Shown here: one piece after another, positions 10,357 to 20,207 of the stretch | Layout of the letters: every line of letters starts with the position of its first letter | How positions within the stretch are numbered: the stretch's first letter is position 1 | Origin: Basidiobolus ranarum | Lineage: Eukaryota; Basidiobolomycota; Basidiobolomycetes; Basidiobolales | Assembly: GCA_040143965.1 (NCBI GenBank) | Contig: JASJQH010006954.1 | Location: 1 to 33,008, forward strand | Direction: 5' to 3' | DNA length: 33,008 nucleotides | The notes under the pieces: generated by a model | Told to the model about the DNA's origin: nothing | Databases searched by the model: none | The model's input: only the letters and a program-made list of their open reading frames with translations | Translations under genes and position numbers: made by a program

Positions 10357-12358
10357 ATGGTAAGTCTACAAGCACAAACCAAAATATCTCTGCACTCTAT
10401 AGATATATCCATATTTTCTCTTGAAATTCTTATTTTACTTATGAGTACCTCTCTATTCTTTGCTCGAAAGTTCCCTTTTTTAACCACTTCTTTTATAAAA
10501 TAAAGTATCATCCCGAAGATTCTCCTAGCAGTGTCGATCTCGCGGCTGCTTATGAACATGAAGCTTTAGCACTCGAGCAAGAGGCTTCGGAACAGCATAT
10601 GATCTCTGGCTATGATGAACATGGGGGAATTGCTGTACAACACCATGTTCTTGGACAATCCCCTGAGACGTCAGATCATTCAGAACTATCTCAACTGCAT
10701 CCAGATGAAGTTACTCATGGAATACTACATTCACATATCAAGCATGAAGTTGATGAAATTTCTGTAAGTTAACTCCAATACTATATGTAAGGAGAGTTCA
10801 GAACACTAAAAAACCAACCATACATACGTACTGTCGATAGATGGATCCCGACGATTTCTCTACCATGAATCCTTCCATTTTAGCCAACTTGGATAATAAT
10901 TTACAAACCCTCGCTGGTTTAGTAAGTTTACCTCCACCTGAAAACCATTTATCCTCAATTCACAATCAATCCGCTACGGCTATGATGTTAACTTCCACTA
11001 TTCCTTGTAAAAGGAAAGATCGTGAACGTTGCGCTTGGACTCCTGAAGAAGACCATTTACTTAGATTGGCTGTTCAACTTTATGGTGATAAGACAGAAAA
11101 ATGGGCCAAAATCGCTGCTTGTGTGCCTGGTCGTACCAACAAAAATTGTCGGAAAAGGTGGTTTCATTCTTTGGATCCAAGCTTACGTAAAGGTGCATGG
11201 ACACCTGAAGAAGATGAACTCCTTAGACAAGGTGTGGAACGGTATCAAGGACAGTGGAGCAAAATTGCTGAAGCTATCCCGGGACGCACCGATGATCAAT
11301 GTGCCAAACGTTGGAGAGAAAGCTTAGACCCCTCTATTGATAGAGCAGAATGGTCTCACGAAGAAGACGGACTTTTACTTGAAAAATATGAAGAATTAGG
11401 AAGTCAATGGCAAAAGATCTCCCAGTTCTTCCCTGGGCGTCCTGGTCTACATTGTCGCAATCGGTGGAGAAAAATTCAAAGAAGTATGAATCAGAAGAGT
11501 CGTGAGAAAGAAAAGCTCACTCAAGCGTTAATGGCACCAGTTGAAAGCAAACTAACCCAAGAGATTCTCAATTCATCGGAATCCATGGTTAATGCCGAAT
11601 TTATTGCCATGTCGCATCCTGACAACATGCTACATCAGGCTGAGTTTCAACTAGGCGAGCATGAGGGGAAGGCTTATGGTTGTGGAGTAGACAACTGTAT
11701 AGCCAGTTTCATAGATTCAAGTGGACTCTTTTATCACATGAAAGTGTCTCATCCTCGAATAGATTCATCGCTACGACCATATAGATGTGGTCTGCTTGGC
11801 TGTAACAAAAAATACAAGAATATTAATGGTTTGACGTATCACATCAAGCATGCCAAAAACACTTCTGGCCATGGTAATTCCAATCTTCATGGTGGATTAG
11901 ATCCAATTGAGAAGCCCTATAAATGTCCGCACGAAGGTTGTGACAAAAGCTATCGTAACCCTAATGGGTTGCAGTATCATCAGACTCACGCCCACGGACC
12001 TGGAGAAGAGGAGATGCAGAAAGCATTCATTTGTTCTGTCGAGGGATGCCATAAGAGCTATATGAATCCCAATGGACTTGCTTATCATTTTCGGCATGGA
12101 CATCCGGAGGTGATTATCGATATCAATCTCGATATCAATCAATTGGTTTCTTTTATGATCAGTAATTGAATGGCTTAATTGATTTGCTTAATTATGTAGC
12201 TTCTTGACTCTAGTTACTATCTAGTTTCTGATGATACGCGTTTGACATCCGAGCATACAATCCACCATGAAACACTCACAGAGCCACTTGAACCCCATCA
12301 TCATGAATTACTCCGTGGACACGAGCTAACTGAAGATCAATTATCACCGCTACGTTAG
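10357..12358 (+). CDS. Transcription factor with three Myb repeats and four C2H2 zinc fingers
   Basis: Exons: 10357-10359 (only the ATG), 10506-10763, 10841-12109, 12200-12358, giving 562 residues. Introns are 146, 77 and 90 nt and keep the frame. The first is the least certain; ATG 10598 inside exon 2 is an alternative start. After a His/Glu-rich N-terminus come three c-Myb-like repeats (about residues 150-303) with the regular tryptophans (AWTPEED, KGAWTPEED, AEWSHEED). Four C2H2 fingers follow (about 365-510). Fingers 2-4 share the N-x-N-G-L-x-Y-H core seen in SFP1 and JAZF1, and finger 1 is divergent. The last exon (YYLVSDDTRL..., ending in LSPLR) is acidic and His-rich like exon 2. Role inferred as nuclear DNA-binding regulator; targets unknown. 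Retaining the last intron gives a different C-terminus ending at 12169. Confidence 0.85.
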
Positions 12359-12669
12359 AAGCGACCATTTACAGCCTTTGTGCAGCCAGCTATTTATTTC
12401 ACATCATTCCGCGCCGCGCCGCTCCCCTCTACACCACACCAATTTTGTAAAGTTACGTAAAAAGCAATCTAGAATTTCCCCAAAGCAATAGCTACTTTTG
12501 TAATAAAATATTAATTGATTTCTTTGTGGTTTATTTATGAATTGATGAACATAATTAGTACACGCCCAACCAGTATCCCTTTCTTCCTTCACTCACCTCT
12601 GCTTTGGATCTGTTCATACTTGTTCGCTTCTTCGTGTATAAAAGTTTCTTCCATATATTTGAAGAGAAT
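12359..12669. other. Intergenic between convergent genes
   Basis: 3' ends of the Myb/zinc-finger gene (AATAAA at 12502) and of the glomulin-like gene. Minus-strand ORFs here are chance or run into the end of the glomulin-like gene. Confidence 0.5.
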
Positions 12670-14989
12670 TCATTGAGTACGTTCCAATTTCTTGTAGATC
12701 TCGGTGATCCTTTGAAGGGTGTTTTCGATGGAATAGCAATTGAGTAGATGTTCCTACATAAAGGAGATGATGAGGATGATATTGGAATAGAAGTCATGAG
12801 AGTATATGTTGAACCTGGTTAGCATTTTCCATCGGTTTGTCATTGTCTACATCAATGGGAGTGGAGTATCAAAATGCCAGTTAGCAATATTCATTGTAAA
12901 GGAGGTTCTTGGAGTAGGGGAGATACCTGAGGACTCTGCTATGAATTGTTGAACTTCTATGGCTAAAGGGTCAAGGTATTTATTCCTAATGTATTGAATA
13001 TTGCTCTCACTACGAACACCGGTCTTTATGAAAGTAAATCAAACCAAGAGATTGCGAGTTAATTTTTTTATGATACCAAGTAATGGTTAGAGCGAAGTCA
13101 AAAAAATACCTGATTTTCTTCATCTCGGATCAATAAGTAGAGATAGAAGTTTCCACCATAAACGATATGATGAAGAGATTCTTGAAATGTACCTTCATGC
13201 TCTACTATACGTGAGAGTATCATAGGAAGGAATTGATGAAACAACGCTGGACTGTTGAATAGAAGGGCCTTGGACGCAGAAATTCGATTAATCTTTGCGA
13301 TCAAGTAAGAGTTCAATTAACTTGGGATTCTACCTTACCCGAGCAAAAATCTTGCTCTACGCTTTCTTTCAATAGGTTTATGGCCGCTGATTTCATGGTA
13401 TCAAAGGGGCAATTGGAAAGTAGCTCGGTAAGTATGATTGCTCTCAGATCGCTTGTCATGGTGAAAAGATGCTTGGAGAGGATTCGGTAGGCCAAGAAAC
13501 GAGCCCTTGCATCAGGTGAGAGTGAGGCAAATGATGCGATGATCTAAAGCAGAAAGAATACCAAACGTTACAATGGTGTCTACAAGATAGAATACAACCA
13601 CTATTCTACCTGGGTGACCTGCATGATGCTGCTATGAAAGATTGGGAAGATGTCATCCAAAAGATCGCACGAAATAGCCTCGGATTTAGTGTTGGCCACC
13701 AGATGAAATAGAATCATTAGTCCTTTATCATAAAGAGCTTGGTATTTTTCTTCTGGGCTTTGTATACAAAGAGTAAGCTAAAAGCGTAGTAAATGATGCC
13801 AAATAACTTTACTCACCTGGATAGGAGAAGAACCCCGTACTCTATTAAGTATTTGTAAGTCTGGTCTGGAGCCATATTGAAGGCAATCGATGGGAATGAA
13901 GGAGATTTTTCGAACATTGGGTTATTTTGAATACCGAAAAAGCTTGCAAACAATATGGCAATTCCTTTCTTGGAGAGTATGAGAGGTGGTTCGTCATTAT
14001 CTGATGAGACTTCTTAAAAGTGGATTAGGGTGAGTTTGGTCATAGTATTTAGGATCAGAGAATGTAATACTACCTTCCGTTTCAGTAGTATTCATACTGT
14101 CAACCAATAAAGACTCGAGAGAAAGCTGTATTTTGTTCACCAAATTCTAATGAAGTAATGAAAGATATAGAGTGAATGGAGTTATGAAGAAATTCGATAA
14201 TTGAGATCAAGTGTACCAAAATACGTAGTAACCTCAGTCTAGAGTTTTCGTCAACCTCCACGGAAGGTGGGTCATAAGTGTAATATTTGGGAGCGTTGTT
14301 CATATGATATTGAAGTGCGAAATAGAATGGTGTTGGTCCCAGATATTTCTCCGATATTTGTAGTAAAATATACACAAGAAGATAATGAAGTCGACTGGTT
14401 TCTTCCTTAGAGGTCTGACATAATTCAAGATTCTAATATAACATCGTTTACTCCAAGTTTAAAATGATACCTCTTATTTGCAGTTTTAAATTACCGAAGA
14501 ATTGTCTGGTAGTCTACTTGACAATGAGTCTATAAAAGTAAGAAGTAGATCCACGATTTTTCTAGCTTGATCTGCAGAAGGATCTTGAGTGTCTATACAA
14601 TAAAGTTATTCTTTATAAAAGAAGAGTTACTAACGGATAAAAGTGACGAATTGTACACATACCCTCGTTTAACAACGACCAAGAAACAAAGTCAAGACTC
14701 TTTAGTAGCGATGGTAGAGCTGATGCCACGAATTGGGATAACTTTTTCGTCTTTATGTTGTATATAGCTTAAAAGATGAAAAGGTCGGCTCAGCTTAAAA
14801 TCAATACGTATGAGAGTTTTTGGTAATTTAACTACCTTCAATTATTGTATTAGCAAGATTTAAATAGTCTTTGATAAATTCTTCCCTTTTGTCATTGGTA
14901 TCTATAATCTCTTCCCAGTCGAAAGAACTCAATTCTTGAAGAGTAAAGATATATGTCTCACGTGGGCTCAACGTTTCTTCTGAGCTCAT
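12670..14989 (-). CDS. Glomulin/ALF4/YAP-binding-like helical-repeat protein
   Basis: Twelve exons on the minus strand: 14836-14989, 14663-14767, 14495-14592, 14217-14432, 14074-14146, 13817-14012, 13610-13777, 13334-13543, 13110-13268, 12927-13023, 12815-12846, 12670-12753. Eleven short introns with GT...AG ends; joins are in phase except within the sixth exon. About 530 residues, all predicted helical. The segment ARFLAYRILSKHL...LLSNCPFDTMKSAAINLLKE resembles fungal members of the YAP-binding/ALF4/glomulin family (cullin-RING regulators in plants and animals, a Yap1 partner in yeast); this is from memory, not a search. In the sixth exon the frame changes near 13919: either one base is missing, or 13861-13934 is a 74-nt intron. 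I prefer the missing base, because the skipped part (VRKISFIPIDCLQYGSRP) reads like protein. Role inferred only from family. Confidence 0.62.
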
Positions 14990-15142
14990 CTCTGCAAAAG
15001 AATACTTGTTATCAGTCTATGCTATACGAGGAGTATAATACTAAAGTTCGGAATTCAACTAGTTTCATTAATTCATGCTTATGATTTAATATTTATTAAA
15101 TCAAATTTTGAATTGATTCCTTCTCTTCTATCAATGGACAAT

Positions 15143-16858
15143 CTAGTAGCCTACTAATTTACCCAGAGTGGGTGGTGGAGGGGGGAGCCTTTCAACACCA
15201 ACCTCAAATACAGCAGCCATGCCCATGATAGCATGTGGCGTGGCGCGGCATTGGAAAAGCCATACTCCTGGATTGTTAGCAACAAAACGGAAGACTCTCC
15301 AACCACAGGGAGAATGTGGCTCATTATGTACTCCTTGACTTTCCGCAGTTGGATACAATGTGATGATATCACGAGGGAAAGGTGGGTTATAGAGTCTGGG
15401 AGGTCTTCCAGGGTAGGCTCCCTTGCCACCGCCAAGATCGAACAATTTGTGTCCATGAAGATAGAAAGGATGCACGTCACAACGACCGTTTGGATCAGCG
15501 GTCAATTGAAGAACAACCTGAATTACCTCACCAAGTTGAATTGGATAGGTACCACGTCTTGGGTCATAACCATCTGCTGGTACTTGTGAATAGTCAATTT
15601 TACGAGACATTTGACCAGTATACAGATCATTAAGAAGTGGAGTTCTTGGATGTTCGTAGGTCACGTTGTTGATCACCATCTTAGTAGCAACTCCGACCAA
15701 ACCGCTACCCTGACCAAGCAATACTACAGTTGGAGTCATGATGAATTCGCGGTCATATTTGTATGGGAACTCAGGGACTGCTTCAGTTCGGTATGGCAAT
15801 TTGACGAATTTGTCAGTCTCCCACAGGAACTGTTGGGGAGGGACTGTTGGAAGCGACATCTGGTTGGGGGTTTCTTTAGTGTTAGGTTTTCCAGCCTCTT
15901 TATATTGCAAGATGGCTACACCATCAGCCTGATCAGCTGGGGCTTTCCATTCATAACCTGGTTCAGATTTCATGTAGTAAGTTCCGGGTCTTTGATTGGC
16001 ATGTACAAGAACTGAAAAACGTTGACCAGCATTCACTTCGATATGATCCGTTTGGAAAGGCTTCACGTACGAGCCATCTACTTCAATGACCGTCATTTTG
16101 TGACCACCGATCTTGAACCGGAAGAATGCTGCCATAGCTGATCCATAGATACGGAAGCGATAGGTCTTGCCACTCTCTACGGTAGTAACATCATGCTCGC
16201 AAGAAGTGCAAACTTTGTCCTCCTTTGATGCGCATTTGGTCTTGACAAGGTTCTTGCCGTTGATCAAAAGTGATTGAGGAGAGAAGATCCAACGGAAATT
16301 GGGCGACACTAAACCGGTAGTGATATCATCATCATCCTTATGGAAGAAGTCACTAAGAAGGATGTTTCGCTCTTCCTCATATTTGTAGATTCGAGGGCCC
16401 AGGTTGTCATCGACGACAAGCGCACCGAAGGCAGTCATACCATGAATACCAGTAGAAGCATGATAGAAGTAGGTACCGACTTGGTCACCTACATTTATCT
16501 CATAGCGATACATGGTTCCAGGAAGGATAGGCCATTGTGTCAAGCGAGGGACACCGTCAGAGAAGGGTGTGCCCTTATTGAGCATGCCATGGAAATGCAT
16601 AGAGACTACATCAGTGTCCATTTGATTGAGAACATTCACAACAAGAGTATCGCCAGGGTGAACACGAATCTCTGGGCCTGGGAGCTGATTGTTTATTAGC
16701 ACGACAAGTCTGCTGAAACAGTCAGGGGAGCGCTGATCCTGGGTGACGGTGAGGTTATATTCGACCACACCGGCATTGACCGTTAAAATCAAAGCTAGCA
16801 AGAAGCATAAGAAAGCTCCTGATCTTAATGATCGTTGCGGTGAGGTGAACTTTACCAT
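15143..16858 (-). CDS. Secreted multicopper-oxidase-like protein with degenerate trinuclear site
   Basis: Single exon, 571 residues. It has a signal peptide (FLCFLLALILTVNA, cleavage near 29) and three cupredoxin domains, most like the ascorbate-oxidase branch (GWRVFRFVANNPGVW, HAIMGM). Copper loops: loop 1 His88-x-His90 is intact. Loop 2 keeps His133 but has Ser135 for the second His. Loop 3 keeps His463 and His468 but has Tyr466 for the type-2 ligand. Loop 4 keeps Cys537, His542 and Met547 but has Gln536 and Arg538 for the two flanking histidines. The type-1 blue copper set is therefore complete, while four of the eight type-2/3 ligands are missing. Normal four-electron oxygen reduction is not expected; it may be an electron-transfer, binding or structural protein, as in plant SKU5-like proteins. 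The frame is intact and the fold residues are kept, so it is not a decaying pseudogene. A TATAAAA box lies at 16896-16902 (minus strand). Confidence 0.9.
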   Translation of the reverse strand: MVKFTSPQRSLRSGAFLCFLLALILTVNAGVVEYNLTVTQDQRSPDCFSRLVVLINNQLPGPEIRVHPGDTLVVNVLNQMDTDVVSMHFHGMLNKGTPFSDGVPRLTQWPILPGTMYRYEINVGDQVGTYFYHASTGIHGMTAFGALVVDDNLGPRIYKYEEERNILLSDFFHKDDDDITTGLVSPNFRWIFSPQSLLINGKNLVKTKCASKEDKVCTSCEHDVTTVESGKTYRFRIYGSAMAAFFRFKIGGHKMTVIEVDGSYVKPFQTDHIEVNAGQRFSVLVHANQRPGTYYMKSEPGYEWKAPADQADGVAILQYKEAGKPNTKETPNQMSLPTVPPQQFLWETDKFVKLPYRTEAVPEFPYKYDREFIMTPTVVLLGQGSGLVGVATKMVINNVTYEHPRTPLLNDLYTGQMSRKIDYSQVPADGYDPRRGTYPIQLGEVIQVVLQLTADPNGRCDVHPFYLHGHKLFDLGGGKGAYPGRPPRLYNPPFPRDIITLYPTAESQGVHNEPHSPCGWRVFRFVANNPGVWLFQCRATPHAIMGMAAVFEVGVERLPPPPPTLGKLVGY

Positions 16859-17189
16859 CGTTGCGACAATACTACTATCATGGCTGAAAGTGTCATTTTA
16901 TAAGAGTTCGCTCCTGAAGATTCACTCACCCTTGGCTTCAAAGATGAAACAATTATGCAAAGTCATAGAAACGCAAGAAACGGTTTCCAAACCCCGTATG
17001 CAAACCACCCAATGGGAGTACATCCTTTTATTGACCAGATATAATGAGATCGAGTGAGGCAAATTCGCCTAATCAACGTATCCCAATCACGTTGCATCCA
17101 AGTCTTATGATGCATACATTCACACACTCACACACATACGCATAAATTCGAATATCTGTGCCATTAAAGAGTTGTTAGATTTATTAACA
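16859..17189. other. Intergenic: promoter of the oxidase-like gene, 3' end of UNC50
   Basis: Left end holds a minus-strand TATAAAA (16896-16902) 38 bases before the oxidase-like start. A short CA-rich run (17110-17140) follows. No gene is seen. Confidence 0.5.
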
Positions 17190-18270
17190 CTAAGTGGTGT
17201 GGAAGTACCACGGAATTACATGGAGGCTGAGATTAAAGCCAAACAGAGAGAGAACAAATAAAGAAATCAAGATAGGTAGCGGGTAGAGAAATATCTCGGT
17301 GTGCGCAAGAAAAGGAAGAGCTAGATGATATAGGCAGGTAAGTAATGCATAACACGGCCACATCCAAGAAAATGATCAATCATTACCTTTGTAGCCTAGA
17401 AATGTCAAATAATTGTAGTACGAAAACGCCACTAAATACATGAGATTTCCGATGAAGAGGGATATCCACGAGTCGGTGCTGAGGATCGAAAGGAAAAAGA
17501 ACTGCAAAACATACAGAATAAGAAATATAGGCAAGAATGAATTACAATGGATATCAAAGGCGTAGCTCCATTCGATCGATTGATCTACTGCGTATATAGA
17601 TTGGTGCTTAAGAAATCGATTTGCAAACAGCCTAATGACGATCAGTTAGTTTGGCTACAAAGATATGTGGATATGTAAATAACCAACCGGCATAGAATGG
17701 ATACACAAAGTCCTGCAAGGATGAAATCTACGCATACCATACGAAGAATCAATATGAAGACTGCGGTGAAACTTCGTCCATAACTTATTCCATAAGCAAC
17801 CCCAGAGACTAAAGAAACGATAAGTAGACGTATTCAGTCTGTAAAAATCGCCGAACCCTAACTTACCAGATAAGAAACCTGCAAGCAATATGATAAAGGC
17901 TGGGTCTTGGCGAGCCCACCTATTGGTAGTTTCTATGTTTATGATTGTGAGTTGGAGAAGCAACAACGAAATCCATTAAACCGCGTAGACTTACGTTTAT
18001 GCTGATAAATGCTACGATAGCTAAAGATAATGATATATTAACTTGAGAGGAATTGAAAATCGAAGCTAAAGATTTCACTCACACTCTTTGTGGACTAATG
18101 CAAAGATAAATCATTTGACGTAATGCAGAAGAAAAATCCATTTCCTTAAAATTGAAAACTCTATCCAACATTCGACTTGACTGCTTTCTTTGACTAAAGG
18201 TTTGAACTGGAATCTGCTTCCGATTCCTACCGTTTACAGAAGAAGTATTTGCACGGTGAGTTGGTAGCAT
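17190..18270 (-). CDS. UNC50: UNC50/GMH1 family Golgi membrane protein
   Basis: Six exons: 18083-18270, 17995-18020, 17867-17932, 17688-17808, 17387-17631, 17190-17320, giving 258 residues. All introns are short and GT...AG, and the phases agree. The fourth, with a GTTGGT donor and a CTAAC branch site, is the only join there that removes a stop. Diagnostic family segments are present in order: MDFSSALRQMIYLCISPQRVYR, then WARQDPAFIILL, the loop DQSIEWSYAFDIHCNSFLP, YYNYLTFLGY and LPFLAHTEIFLYPLP. At least five hydrophobic segments are seen after a basic N-terminus, as in UNC50. Known members sit in the Golgi or ER and act in receptor trafficking (worm UNC-50) and Arf-GEF (Gea) function (yeast Gmh1); the fungal role is inferred from those. 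Confidence 0.93.
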
Positions 18271-19029
18271 TATATAAAAGCTGCTCTATTTCGAAAATAA
18301 GCGTGGCTAAATATATCGCAATTTATGTGTAAAAAGTAACTTTTAATAATAGAAGCAGCAAGTCAATAGAGCTTGTTGGATACACTGTTACACTTTAGGT
18401 CCTCAGCCCCAGTAAGGGAGCAATAAAAATAAATCTTATGGTTGGTAGGTTTAATTTGACGTCACAGTTATATTAACCTGGAGATAAGAGTTTTTGTGTT
18501 CCAAGTGAATTAACATCAAGAAGAGTAAGATTGCCAATCAAGTTCTTGGTTTTTGAAACGCTAAATACGTTGTGGGTTGATATTAGCATACATACACACA
18601 CTAAGCATATATACACAACATTAAACAAGTAATGCATCAGAAGCAGAAATGAGCATTTTGAAGATGCATCGTGTGGATCCTTCGTATGAATCTAAAACTG
18701 AACAATGTCTATCAAAACATAAGCGCAAACTGAATGAAAACAAACATCAACAAATGACTAGGTATAAGGTGGGTGAGTGATGTGGGTGAGTAATGAATCT
18801 TCGGACAATTCAAATTCATTGTTCATCAATGTGCAAGATAACCTCCGTCAATATATTCATCAAAGAGAATAGGGCCCACCGTTTATCTTAAATAACACTC
18901 ATCACTCACTTTTGTACCTAGTGGTTGACGCTTCTCCCTTTTGCAATCCCCTTCAATTGGCTTTTTTATTAACAATTTAATCGCCAGCGTTAAGCCACCG
19001 CCTTTCTTTTCCGCACCCATTCAGTAGAT
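18271..19029. other. Divergent intergenic region with CRE palindrome
   Basis: Probable shared promoter region of UNC50 (minus) and the membrane protein gene at 19030 (plus). Contains TGACGTCA at 18457-18464. The rest is AT-rich and has no coding signal. Confidence 0.5.
18457..18464. promoter_or_regulatory. CRE-like palindrome
   Basis: Second perfect TGACGTCA in the window, about 190 bases before the UNC50 start codon. A candidate bZIP site; unproven. Confidence 0.35.
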
Positions 19030-19867
19030 ATGCAACATCAAGATAAGACACTACCCGTACCCTCGCTCATCAGTGTTGAAAAACCGATGGGGGCGGGTAA
19101 CTTTATCTCCATTACCAACGGTATAGAGACTGCCTCATCTCCTTTAGATTATCAAAAGATTCTAGCGAACAAAGAAATGATTCAAGATACGCTTGTTGGA
19201 TCACTGATAGGAGTTTCAGCGACTCTAGTAATCGCCGTTGGGGTGTTGATCTATTTAATCATTTGGATTCATAAACGCAAACAAAGCCACTCCAAGCAGG
19301 TCTCTATGTCTCTTCTGTATACCAATTTTGATATTCTGTAATAACTTCTTGCTTTGACTTTAGAGATATGAAAATGGCACCAGATTTTCATATGATATCT
19401 CTCCGTCGAATAGAGATTCCGTCATCCCGGATGACTTTCTGCCGGGACAAATGAACACCTTGGCTTCTCCTACGACTGAGCTTCCGCAGCCTTTACCGCC
19501 ATCTCAGAATAAAGAGAAGACAGTTCGGACCAGTTCATTGATGTATAAAAATCCCTATCACCTTCAACGCTTAGGCGACCAAATTCCTACAACAGAGCCA
19601 ATCGCTACTCCCAGGACTTTCACTCGGACTACCTCTTGGATAATGAGTAGGCTTTCAGCTACGAATATTTCCCATGTGGTTGCTGCTCCTAGACGACCAA
19701 GACCGGAGCCTATTGATACCCAGACGTACACCCATAGTGAAAACAACATAACCACCCCAATTACCATGTACCATTCTCCACTTCCACCGTGGACAAAGCC
19801 TCGGCCAAACAGTATACTTATTACCCATGTCATCGATGAAGTACAAGCAGCGAATACAGGAAAGTAG
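19030..19867 (+). CDS. Single-pass membrane protein with proline/threonine-rich tail (hypothetical)
   Basis: Two exons, 19030-19299 and 19364-19867, joined by a 64-nt intron, give 257 residues. There is no signal peptide. One hydrophobic segment at about residues 57-79 (LVGSLIGVSATLVIAVGVLI) is followed by the basic stop-transfer HKRKQSHSK, so the N-terminus is expected outside and the tail in the cytosol. The tail of about 170 residues is rich in Pro, Thr and Ser with motifs such as PQPLPPSQ, and is probably disordered. The topology resembles fungal cell-wall sensor-like or mid2-like proteins, but the outside part is short and not Ser-rich, so this is only a comparison. No family recognised. 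Poly(A) signal AATAAA at 20015. Confidence 0.65.
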
Positions 19868-20207
19868 ACCTTAATCACTCTCTTACCGCCAGAGCATGAA
19901 ATTTACAATCCTGAAGTCATACCACCTTCCATATATAGAGGGTTTTAACCGTAGACATACCCAAGCTTATCTTATTGACAAAGGATCATCCTTGCACAGT
20001 CAGAGTACTTGTAAAATAAATATAACCATCTCACTTTATAATACAGATCGTACAGATCAAGAATATGGTAGACAAAATTTATTGCTCAAATAGTAAATGA
20101 TACAAGGGTGTAAAACTGAAAAACAAACTAGCATTATACACAAAAAAGTGGAAGATATATTGCGCGCAACATATGATGTAATATACATGAACAACTATCA
20201 GCCAGAA
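19868..20207. other. Intergenic between convergent genes
   Basis: 3' ends of the membrane protein gene (AATAAA at 20015-20020) and the Ki-67-like gene. No gene recognised. Confidence 0.5.

Noticed and set aside
15233-16015. Several plus-strand ORFs of 64-134 codons
   Set aside because: Antisense shadows of the multicopper-oxidase-like gene.
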